The notes under the pieces were generated by a model. The model saw nothing but the letters and a program-made list of their open reading frames with translations, searched no databases and was not told the DNA's origin. This document shows, in pieces, positions 20,389 through 28,641 of a DNA stretch of 64,000 nucleotides. Within the stretch, counting starts at the first letter, position 1, and the number at the start of each line of letters is the position of its first letter. Made by a program: the position numbers and the translations under genes. Origin of the DNA: Paracerasibacillus soli (GTDB lineage Bacteria; Bacillota; Bacilli; Bacillales; Amphibacillaceae); assembly GCF_034006335.1 (NCBI RefSeq), contig NZ_JAWDIQ010000002.1; one strand, written 5' to 3'.

Positions 20389-20432
20389 AAAAAAACCTCC
20401 CGTCCGGCCATGCCGAAGGGGAGGTTTTTTTT
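20389..20432. terminator. Bidirectional terminator between flagellin and endonuclease genes
   Basis: AAAAAAACCTCCC pairs with GGGGAGGTTTTTTTT around a GC-rich inner stem; both strands end in T runs, so it serves the convergent genes on both sides. Confidence 0.9.
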
Positions 20433-20449
20433 GTAAATATGTTTGCCAA

Positions 20450-22681
20450 TTAGCGTAGAAGTTGAAGTACGCCTTGTGGCTGTTGGTTGGCTTGCTTTGC
20501 CGCTGTGTCTTTCAATCACAGAATAGACTATATCTTCACCCGGAGTTATTACTTGCCGAGGCTGGGCGCTTCGAATGGTGAGCGATCTCATCATCCTACG
20601 AATCTCATTGCCATAGTTATTTAAAACGTTAGGCAGTGCATTCTAGTCGTTGAACCTTCGCCAGGCTTTCGCCACAGGCGCTTGGCTGCTGATTGTCCAT
20701 TGTTACATTGTCTTGTTTTTCAAACCATCACGTTTGCCGTTTCCAGTTGCGTTGTGGTACAAGACACTTTAGGAATTCCCAGCAATTCACCCAGTAATCA
20801 TCTGACCCGTTGCCAGTTCAGACGCCCTTCCACCCATTACCTTAGAAGCTGTAATACTCCTTGAGACATTTGGTTGGATTGAGCTAACATTGCTTGTGCC
20901 GCTTGAGAAAGGATGTTGTTCTTAGTGAAGTTCATCATTTCCTTCGCCATCGTGCGAACATTTGCTTTCACAAATGACCAGACTATATCTTCACCCTCCG
21001 AAGACTCGCTTCGAATTGGGGCTGGGCACTTCGGGTTGCTGGAAGTATTGCGGCTCTTCCAGTTCCCTACGGATTTCATCACCTTGACTTTAAGAGCGTT
21101 AGGTGGTCTATCCTAGTCGTTGAACCTTCGCCAGTCTTTCGACACAGGCGCTTGGCTGCTGATTGCCCAATCTTGTCTTTTTTCAAAGCCCTCACGTTTG
21201 CTGTTTCCAGCTGCGTTGTGGCAAGACAAACTATAAGGGGTTTCCAGCAATTCACCCAGTTGTAATCACTGACCGTTTCCAGCCAGGACGACTGTGACTG
21301 TTGTTACCAGTTTACGCAGCAACTAAGTCATAATCTACGTCACGAATACGTGATTCTGCTGCAGTCAAGTTCTCTGCAGATGCACCTAGGTTGTTGATAG
21401 TGTGCTCTAGACGGTTTTGAACAGCTCCAAGTTTAGAGCGCTCAGCAGAAACTGTATCAATAGCTGATTGAAGTGTTGTGATTGCAGAATCAGCAGCTTT
21501 TTGATTTGATATATTAATACCTTTTTCAGAATCAACCGTTCCTGCAGTTACAGTGGTTTCAGTTGGTGCTGTTACTCCAGTAACTTTAGCAGTTCCATCA
21601 TAACTATCATCAGTTTCTACTGTGATACTTCCAATGCCTTTAAGCGCGTTAACCACATCTTCATGTGTTGCAGTTACAGCTCCAGCCCCGTTACCAGTAC
21701 CTTTACCAGCTTCTTGAGCAAGTGTAACCGTTATACTTCCATCTTCATTGAGCTTTGCTGTAGTTTTTTCAACAGCATCTGCATCTTCATCACCAAGTGT
21801 TGTGAAGTTGATTTTAACTTCTGCGTTTGTATTATTAGACACTTTAACGCCAGTTACACCAGTTAATTCTACAGCATCTCCGCTGTATCCATTAACCTTC
21901 AATGATTCAGCATCCATCTTTTCAATACTGATAGAAAGGCTTTGTCCTTGGTTTGCACCAACATGGAAAGTACCTTCAAAACTACCATCAAGTAATTTCT
22001 TTGTGTTGAACTCGGTATCTTTAGAGATATCGTTCAATGCACTGTTCAACTGATTCAATTCTTTTTGCAATTCTCCACGGTCTGAATCCGTGTTTGTATC
22101 GTTAGAACTTTGAACAGCCAATTCACGCATTCTTTGAAGGATTGCATGTGTTTCATTTAATGCACCTTCCGCAGTTTGGATTAGAGAAATCAATTTTGTT
22201 ATCGCAATGGCATTTAATCCACTGCTTCTTTATGTTTCCATAAAGTTCAGATCATATCTTCATCCTTAAAGGATGCCCCGCGCTCGTGGGTAGGTTATCG
22301 GTCTGTATCCTCACTACCTGATCGTTACACCTTCCTAGCTACATCTTACTCTCAATTCACTAGGCTCGGCTCGGTATTGCCCACCATCCGCTTACTGCTA
22401 GCGTGGTTTGGGTTCCACCGAATTCACGGAGTTTTCAACTAAGTATTGCTACTTAGAGCGGCATTATTAATCTACCGTCTTGAGAAGTTCTTTTGAGCCA
22501 TCTCCAAACCACGAATTTGTCCACGCATTTTTTCGGAAATTGCTAAACCTGCTGCATCGTCTCCAGCTTTGTTAATTTTAAGGCCTGAAGAAAGTTTCTC
22601 CAATGAATTTTGTACTGCTCCGTTATTAGCACTTAATTGACGATGCGTGTTAAGTGCTGCAATATTGTGATTGATAATCAT
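20450..22681 (-). CDS. hag: Flagellin (hag) interrupted by three group I introns
   Basis: Exons placed by flagellin homology are 22681-22474, 22190-21333, 20950-20882 and 20494-20450. Spliced, they give about 392 residues: the N-terminal D0/D1 helix (MIINHNIAALNTHRQLSANN), a central variable part, and the C-terminal helix RIRDVD-MAKEMMNFTKNNIL-AMLAQANQQPQGVLQLLR. All three joins fall between codons (GGT/ATT, GAT/ATG, GCT/CAA), every 5' exon ends in T, and every intron ends in G, as group I splicing requires. One extra T near 22486 shifts exon 1 and is probably an error. GGAGG lies ten bases before the ATG within a CsrA-type site. csrA is directly upstream; the protein is exported to form the flagellar filament. 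Confidence 0.88.
20495..20881 (-). ncRNA. Group I intron 3 in flagellin
   Basis: The core is clearly group I and a close relative of intron 2: GGTGAATTGCTGG (P3 region), AATCAGCAGCCAAGCGCC (P4-P6, plus-strand 20678-20695), CAACGACTAG (P7 5' strand, near 20650) and GAAGATATAGTC (P7 3' strand, 20525-20537), then a P9 hairpin CTGTG/CACAG. By protein continuity the intron is 387 bases. The best P1 pairing (exon CUUCU with internal guide GGAAG) would instead place the 5' splice site at 20844. The first 45 bases encode a second flagellin C terminus. Confidence 0.82.
20837..20881 (-). other. Alternative flagellin C terminus encoded at the start of intron 3
   Basis: If intron 3 stays in the message, translation continues from AMLA into QSNQMSQGVLQLLR and stops at TAA. 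Splicing instead gives QANQQPQGVLQLLR. Both tails are 14 residues, 11 of them identical, and the DNA segments match at about 33 of 45 positions. Confidence 0.8.
20951..21332 (-). ncRNA. Group I intron 2 in flagellin
   Basis: This is a 382-base intron by protein continuity (DVD/MAKEMM). It contains GGTGAATTGCTGG, AATCAGCAGCCAAGCGCC (plus-strand 21148-21165), CAACGACTAG (near 21117) and GAAGATATAGTC (20981-20993); P7 is GACUA/UAGUC. A P9 hairpin CATTTG/CAAATG lies just before the 3' splice site. The best P1 (exon GUUGCU with guide GGUAAC) puts the 5' splice site 15 bases further in, at 21318, which would add five residues (YDLVA) to the protein. Confidence 0.85.
22191..22473 (-). ncRNA. Group I intron 1 in flagellin
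   Basis: This is a 283-base intron splitting DG/ISLIQTAEG. P1 pairs exon CGGU with GCCG in the intron with the required U-G at the splice site; P2 is the perfect hairpin TAAGTA-gcaa-TACTTA. P7 is GAUCA (in AACGATCAGG) with UGAUC (in GAAGATATGATCT), which covaries with GACUA/UAGUC in introns 2 and 3. It is smaller than and clearly diverged from the other two introns, so it is a separate acquisition. Confidence 0.9.
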
Positions 22682-22712
22682 GATCAATCTACCTCCGTGT
22701 ATTGTATTTTTA

Positions 22713-22732
22713 CAGGCACATCCGTTTGCCTG
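22713..22732 (-). promoter_or_regulatory. CsrA-binding hairpin in the hag leader
   Basis: CAGGCA and TGCCTG form a stem that presents ACGGATG in its loop, 32 bases before the flagellin ATG. A second GGA lies in the Shine-Dalgarno CACGGAGG. This two-site layout matches the known translational repression of hag by CsrA in Bacillus. Confidence 0.75.
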
Positions 22733-22760
22733 CTATATATTACAACCTGACTTTGTCAGA

Positions 22761-22946
22761 TTATAACCGATTTTTGCGTTGCTCCTCGTAAATCTCTTCA
22801 CGATAGATATTGATGTGTTGTGGTGCTTCAATTTTCAAGCGAAGCATACCGTCATCCTTGACCACTTCAATACGAAGCTTGGAGCCATCCTGGTTGTTGT
22901 CCAGAATGATCGCTTCTCCTGCTTTTCTTCCTACGACTAGTGCCAT
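22761..22946 (-). CDS. csrA: Carbon storage/flagellin translation regulator CsrA
   Basis: This gene encodes a 61-residue RNA-binding protein. It has the CsrA fold signature VVGRKAGEAIILD at the N terminus and RLKIEAPQHINIYREEIYEE at the C-terminal half, including the GxxxxRxxI-type contact region. As a dimer it binds GGA motifs in RNA; in Bacillus it blocks hag translation until titrated by FliW. The ATG at 22946 is chosen because AGGAGG lies six bases upstream; the ATG at 22952 touches it. fliW is not in the window, and csrA lies 79 bases upstream of hag. Confidence 0.93.
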   Translation of the reverse strand: MALVVGRKAGEAIILDNNQDGSKLRIEVVKDDGMLRLKIEAPQHINIYREEIYEEQRKNRL

Positions 22947-23262
22947 GTCCATCCTCCTTGATGTTACATCTTTATTATCGGCAGTTTTCTTTCAACCTTT
23001 AGCGTTTTGTTGAAAAAGTTTAACCTTTTGCTAAATTTTATATCTTACTGCCTTGTTTATTTTATCGGCACGCTACGGAGAAGATTAAACACTTTATTCG
23101 TAAAATATTTTGGTGCGTGTAGGTATCTGTTAATCGTGATAACCCGACACTTATATCAAACAAAACCTCAAACCTTTCTCACAGATTCAGAGAGTATTCC
23201 ATTGATGTTTCGCATGACTCTATAGGAAGGTGCTTACAAGTAAAGCAGGGGCAAAATGCAAA
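22947..23262. other. Intergenic stretch upstream of csrA
   Basis: No gene is supported. It presumably carries the promoter of csrA-hag, but no convincing -35/-10 pair was identified. Confidence 0.4.
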
Positions 23263-23263
23263 A

Positions 23264-23302
23264 ATCCCCCAACGTTCATCAAAAGGTGAACATTGAGGGG
23301 AT
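23264..23302. terminator. Hairpin next to the island's left end
   Basis: ATCCCC...GTTCA pairs with TGAAC...GGGGAT. On the minus strand it is followed by TTTTTGC, so it would terminate a minus-strand gene ending at the left repeat, where the sequence reads GGMM-stop. Confidence 0.6.
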
Positions 23303-23359
23303 ATTCCTATTATATTGCGACATCCATAATCCACCTTTGGGGACATTGGATGCTTTTTA

Positions 23360-23375
23360 TTACATCATGCCGCCC
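23360..23375. repeat. Left attachment-site repeat of the island
   Basis: TTACATCATGCCGCCC occurs here and again at 36233-36248 in direct orientation, bracketing the integrase-carrying region. Read on the minus strand it encodes GGMM-stop, a typical GroEL ending, but no groEL body is present. Confidence 0.75.
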
Positions 23376-23564
23376 GTAGGTTAGCCACTAAAATCCTCTA
23401 AAATAGCCACAAAGTAATACCGTTATATCAACATTTCATAGAAAACCGATAAATAATCCTAAATGATGAATCATTCTCTGATGATGAAAAAGATAACCAC
23501 ATGTGTGACCACAGTTTTTCAGAGAGGGCTTATACTAACTTACTTAACATATTTGGGCTATCAC

Positions 23565-23981
23565 ATGAAGCTTATTAGAGCAACTGTTATTGCTTTTAGT
23601 ATAGCGCTGTTTACAACATTGTGTAACCATAAGCCACGGACTAATGATGTGCAGCAGATGTTAGATGGCAAAAAAGACGTTTCGTTATCATTACAAATGA
23701 AACCGATGCTCCATTCTTAGATGAAACAAAAAAGGCATGACTAGAAAATGAGGAAGGTGCTTTACTTTTAATGCCTTCCGTAATGACGGTGAAAACCAAA
23801 ATCACGATGGTTTAAGTAAAACCCTTTCCGATTTGATATGCAACATGTGGCTGCCATTTACTATCTGAACGGCAGGAAGGTCTATGGAGAATACGAATTA
23901 GAAACTCATGAAGGGCTATGCCAGCAAGAGGTATTACGATACTTTATTGATTCCATGAACGAAGGTGCGACCAATGAGTAA
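23565..23981 (+). pseudogene. Decayed small gene of the conjugation module
   Basis: An N-terminal fragment (MKLIRATVIAFSIALFTTLC, a likely signal or anchor segment) and a C-terminal fragment (AAIYYLNGRKVYGEYELE ... YFIDSMNEGATNE) appear in different frames with unreadable sequence between. The final frame stops inside the start of the next gene (ATGAGTAA), a coupled arrangement typical of conjugation operons. I do not recognise the family. Confidence 0.4.
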
Positions 23982-25943
23982 TGAAGAAATCACTCGAAAG
24001 CTTGAGGAACTTCAAGACTACTTAAGCACTTCTAATATCTTCACAGACATTATTCGTTGCATAGGATGGGTATTCATCAAAAGGCTTGCTTGGATTGTCG
24101 ATAAGCCGGAGACGCTGACAGATGAAATTCTGTTGGTCAAAGGCTTTTATAATAACCCTGAAACTGTAGCATTTATGGATTCAATCAAACCATTTCTATA
24201 CATCTTGCTCGCCTTTTCTTTGCTTTATACAGGCTATCTCTTAATCTTCCAAAAGAAGTTCAATCGTGAAGGAATAGCGTTCAACCTTTTTTTGACCCTA
24301 ATGGTCATTCTTACTCTAAACGCCGGAATGGATAAGACTGACGACTCCTCATTGAGTGGTTTGGTGATACACAGGAAAGTTGTCGATTTAACTGAAGTCA
24401 CAAAAATAATTTGTCTTCGACTGAACTAAATGTACCGAACAGCACACCCCAGCAAAATTGCCAATATTAACGTTGGGAAAAGTACGGAAAAGATACCGAA
24501 GATATTTCAAGTGAAGGAAAGGAGATTTCCAAATACACACTTTATTTTAACGATGCCGGGAATATCGTGCCGAAAAATTAGATCAATCAGGGCTCGAGTG
24601 GAACAATGAATATTACTTTCGTTACTTCATCAACTGGTTCACCATCTTTGTGACGTTAGGGGTCATTGCCTTTACCCTATTTTCCATCTCTCTCAAGCTG
24701 GCGAAGTTGTTCTTTGAACTAACATTCAATTATATAGTGGCTCTGATTGTCGCACCTACCGATATTCACGACGGGCAGAAAACAAAAAAAGTCATACAGG
24801 CGATATTAAACACCTTCGTTGCCACAATCCTTATTTTTCTATCAATGAAGGTGTATATGATTGGTACAGCTTATTTGGAAGAATTGTTAGATACCTTCCC
24901 CTATCTTATTGCGTTAATCGCCTTTTCGTTAGCAGTTATTGATGGACCGAATATTGTTGAAAGACTATTCGGCATTGATGCTGGATTGAAAAATGGATGG
25001 GATATACTCGCCGGAGCGTATGCAGGCAGCAAATTAGTTTTGGCACAGAAAGCTTGCTGCACAAAGTGCTGATTTTATGACGGGCGGCAGACTTAGCAAC
25101 ACAAAAGATTCAATGGCTAAGTTCGGGAATCGCAACCGCAAAGGAAGAAATAACTCAAAAGCGCCCTCGCCTAACGCAGCGTCGAAAGATGGATTTCAAA
25201 CAGGCATGAGTAATTCAACAGGGGCAAATGACGACAGTAAGAATGTTTCCTCTAGCAATAATGATAACCGACATGATGAATCGGTAGGAACATCCGAAAG
25301 CACAGCGTCAAAAAGCATCTCTTCTCAACTAGACAATGAACAGACGCCAGGACAGAGAAAAGAACGGAGAGCGCCTTCGCCTAACGACGCAGATAAAGGG
25401 GTGTCTGCACGTAGCAGAACAAGTATTGGGACTGGCCAGGCGGGCATTCATCAATCGCAAAGGGAATCTAGATCAGACAGTGTGTCTGAACACGGACAAG
25501 GCTCAAGAAAGTTGTCAAACAGTGCTTCAACTGTAGGTACAACAAATCCATCTAAACCAAGCCTAGAATGTAACATCCCATCAATCAATACTCAAGGCTC
25601 GCATAGTTCGCAAAAGGTACAGGTTGCACAACGATCAAGTGTTCAGACAGACATTGATGTGACAAATGAAATCGAACAATCTACAAACACAGCAGCTCGC
25701 ACAGTTTAGATTGGGAACAGCAGCAATGTTCAAGACACTTCAACCACAACTCATGCAGTGACCGTTCAACAGAACGTACAGCATACCGACCAAGTAAATG
25801 TCCAATCGACCCAAATTTCTCATAGAACTGTCTCAGGGCAAGAAAAACAGCAACAGGTGTCTGCTTCTACAATCAAGCGCAGACCAAGCTCGTATCAGAT
25901 TCCTATTACGGTTAGTAGGCAGAAGTTGAAATCGAAAACATGA
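23974..25943 (+). pseudogene. Conjugation-system transmembrane protein (pLS20_p028/VirB6-like), degenerate
   Basis: Fragments in sequence give about 650 residues. They comprise an N-terminal amphipathic part (TDIIRCIGWVFIKRLAWIVD), spans around PFLYILLAFSLLYTGYLLIF and LGVIAFTLFSISLKLAKLFF, a further pair near MKVYMIGTAYLEELLDTFPY, and a long Ser/Asn/Gln-rich disordered tail. Frame breaks lie between 24390 and 24640 and near 25065, and a TAG interrupts the tail at 25707-25709 in an otherwise continuous frame. The family forms the inner-membrane channel of Gram-positive conjugation systems; the name is from memory of similar plasmid pLS20-type proteins. Confidence 0.6.
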
Positions 25944-25998
25944 TGCCTCCCTTTTTTCTAATAACTCTTTTGATTCTCTTTTGAAAGGATGGGACAGT

Positions 25999-26414
25999 AT
26001 GAATAACAAACATCAATTTCGTGCAAGAGTGAGAAACGTCAACTACGAGTATCTGGAAGACTACCAGATTACCAATGATTATAGCAACATTGGCGAAGCA
26101 TTAGACGCCATTTTGGAGGAACACGAGGAACTGAAAAAGAACCATTGGAATCTGCAATATATCTCCCATACAGTTGCCGAGATCGTAAAAGAACGAATTT
26201 CATATGAATTAAATAGGGTGCGATTAGGAACAAATAACACGGACAGGAACACACAAATATTAATTGAATTATTGCAGGGCTATATGCAACTCCAAAATGT
26301 ACGACACATCCGACAACGGATATGTATAAGACTGAGTTTCTAACCCATACCGAAGAAGTTGTCCGTAGCAGAATAACCAAGATGAAACAGAGAAAGGATT
26401 CGAAAGTAAAATGA
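25999..26414 (+). pseudogene. Conjugative-element accessory protein, one frameshift
   Basis: This is about 138 residues, charged and helical (FRARVRNVNYEYLEDYQITN, then LDAILEEHEELKKNHWNLQY), without membrane spans. The frame breaks near 26315; after it the reading continues TEFLTHTEEVVRSRITKMKQ. The stop overlaps the next start (ATGA). Small proteins of this type are common beside conjugation genes; the N-terminal part resembles a ribbon-helix-helix-like or coiled-coil regulator, but no function can be given. Confidence 0.5.
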
Positions 26415-26656
26415 ATTACAAGTATAAAGAATTTGATTTGTTTACAGCTGCTGACATTAAACAGATGGTCGATCATGATATAGACAAAGCGCTTGAATTA
26501 TTTGCCGACAGTTATTTTGTAACCTTTAAAATGCAGCACGACATCTTACAACTACGTCATCTGATTGAAACAAAGAATGAGGAGATTCAACAAGCGATTG
26601 ATCTATGTAGACAATGTCTAAAATCAGTCGAGACTACAATTCAAAATCGAAAATAA
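26411..26656 (+). CDS. Small helical protein of the conjugation module, unknown
   Basis: This gene encodes 81 residues that are helical and charged, beginning MNYKYKEFDLFTAADIKQMV with QHDILQLRHLIETKNEEIQQ in the middle. The ATG overlaps the preceding stop, so it is translationally coupled. I recognise no family. It is the last plus-strand gene of the conjugation-type cluster. Confidence 0.55.
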   Translation: MNYKYKEFDLFTAADIKQMVDHDIDKALELFADSYFVTFKMQHDILQLRHLIETKNEEIQQAIDLCRQCLKSVETTIQNRK

Positions 26657-26808
26657 AACCCAACCACGTTTCTAGAAAAATAGGAGCGTGGTATTTTAAT
26701 TTTACGTCAAAATTCCCTGAATTTAGCGAACGAAAATTCATGCATTATTATGCAAGCACCTATACTTTTTAAACTCAGAAAGCAGTTATCCTTCTTTACA
26801 CTATTGCT

Positions 26809-27387
26809 CTATTCTATAACAACTTGTGTATCTATAATTTTTTTCATTAATATAAATGAGAACTTTACTCCATCTTTTTCATGAAGAATATCTTTAAGAT
26901 ATATTTTAGCTCCATTTGAATATTCACTTGGAAAGCTTATAGTCAAATAAGTCATTTCTTTTTTACTCTCTTCCCAAAATCTGTACTTCACTTCCTCTTT
27001 TCCACAGAATTCAGCTAAGAAACGGTCTATAGATTGACCTTCTCTATACCAATTAATAATAGATTTATTAATCCATACTTCGTCCCAACTATCAAAAAAA
27101 GGGAAGTGCAAGAGTACGTTTCGAATAAATTTAAATAATTCTTTTCCTATCTCCACTTCCATTTGAGGTCGTTGGTTTTTTATTTTGTCAAGCACACACT
27201 GTATCGGTTCGTAATTGAGTAATTCTGAGTAAATAGCAAAACCATTTTTAATCTTAGTAAATCGATAAAAAGAATCATTTTCCTAAAATTCATCTGACAT
27301 CACTTCTTCAAATAAATTATAAAATCCATTGTATGCTAAATTAAGAAAAGCAACTTTATTTTCGTTCGGTCTTAATTGTTCCCCCAC
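26809..27387 (-). pseudogene. Unknown cytosolic protein with an in-frame amber codon
   Basis: A continuous 192-codon frame starting at a GTG (27387) is interrupted only by TAG at 27283-27285 (codon 35). Residues before it read NENKVAFLNLAYNGFYNLFE and after it ENDSFYRFTKIKNGFAIYSE. There are no membrane spans; aromatic-rich segments include FDSWDEVWINKSIINWYREG. It is the last gene of the minus-strand OLD/HEPN cluster and may be a third component of that system. I do not recognise the family. Confidence 0.5.
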
Positions 27388-27503
27388 TTAACCCCAACCC
27401 TTTGTTTCAATAGTCATAATTCCCAGCTTATAAAATTTCCCCGATTTTACTATACAGGACACATATCCCTATTAAGAGGGTGTGACCGGTATTTTATATC
27501 ATC

Positions 27504-28272
27504 CTATTTATTGAGCCTTGACTCTTCTAAATTAAATTTCTCGATGGATTTTTTATCAGTATGTTTTACAATCTCACTAAAAATATTTATTGCCTCATAC
27601 AGATCATCAACATCAAGTTTTCGTATTGAACCTTTTTTATATTTACTTTGCGGAGCTACTCTTAAATATTTTTCATCAACTATACAACGGTTATGTACAA
27701 TGATGTTTCTTATAGCAATAAATTCTTTTAGTTTACTTTTTAAATCCCTATCTACTGTCAAAGGTATTCCAACGCTTTACACCATTCTTCAATATGTCCA
27801 AAACCTTTATTAGCTAAAGATGATACTTTATTTTCAATTACTTCATTAATTAGTTCATCCTTTGATTCCACTTCCAATAATTGTGCAATTGAAATGTGGG
27901 GATGATTATTATGTAGAATATTAGGCTGTACTTTTAATATTTCTCTCACTAAATTGACAATATAAGTTTGGAAATTATCAACCTGTCTACTATAAATCAT
28001 TTCTATAAACTCCTGCGAATGCTTTCTTAATTTTTTTACACGATTTCCGGGTTTTGTCTGCATTAACTCTTCTGGACTTTTTGCAACTTCACTCTCGGTA
28101 ACTAAATCATCTGCAAGTTCTAATGTTTTTTTAGCATGGTAAGGTATATAATCACCAATCAAAACAGTATCGATAATAAAAAGAAAAAATCCAAATCACT
28201 TAGAGTTGAACTGAAGTACATTGCTCCGGATTTTGTACCAATATCTGGTTTAGTAACCTTAAGCTCAATCAA
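27504..28272 (-). pseudogene. HEPN-motif protein (probable RNase-type toxin), two frameshifts
   Basis: Joined, this is about 256 residues. The N terminus is MIELKVTKPDIGTKSGAMYF, the middle is helical (IEMIYSRQVDNFQTYIVNLV), and the C-terminal helix has IAIRNIIVHNRCIVDEKYL, which contains the HEPN R-x4-H signature (RNIIVH). HEPN domains are often metal-independent RNases in toxin and anti-phage systems. Breaks near 28168 (T5 read as T4) and 27762 (T4 read as T3) both lie in T runs. The TTG at 28272 has GAAAGGAG seven bases upstream. It lies downstream of the OLD-type nuclease on the same strand. Confidence 0.65.
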
Positions 28273-28425
28273 CAGCAATCTCCTTTCTCCGTATAACGGA
28301 TGGATTGTTGAACTATTACAATACATTTCGTTTATGTAATCACGTTAAAGTCTTTTATAAATTTTCGGCCTCTTTGTTTCAATGTCTTAATAATAATGTC
28401 TCCCATCCACATAAAAACCAATAGA

Positions 28426-28641
28426 AGAGCATAAGGGAAATTTGTCCCCACTGGGCGTGTAGGATCAGGCAGAGCCTAATAATTTCATGGGTTCATTTTT
28501 TATAAAGTTGTCACATGCCCGTGACAGTTAAACATCCGATCGTCACAGCTGTGTGACAAAATCTATTATTTTGATATCAATAAAACGTCAGGCTCTGCCT
28601 GATCTATCACGGAAAGTGATAGCAGTTTTCCCTTATGCTCT
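28426..28641. mobile_element. 216-bp MITE-like element with nested inverted repeats
   Basis: The outer repeats AGAGCATAAGGGAAA (28426) and its exact complement (28627) are 15 bp; the inner repeats GATCAGGCAGAGCCT (28463) and its complement (28590) are also 15 bp. The centre holds GTCACA/TGTGAC dyads. The right end overlaps the last codons of the OLD-type gene, so that C terminus is supplied by the element. Confidence 0.75.

Noticed and set aside
20373..20594. Basic 73-residue frame across intron 3 and exon 4
   Set aside because: It is an out-of-frame reading of the intron and the flagellin end, without a ribosome binding site.
23360..23375. GroEL C terminus (GGMM-stop) at both island ends
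   Set aside because: Only the last few codons fit and no groEL coding sequence lies on either side, so it is reported as a repeat, not as a gene.
23463..23564. Possible extra gene start at the left end of the island
   Set aside because: The upstream methionines lack a ribosome binding site and the frame is low-complexity; only the part from 23565 looks protein-like.
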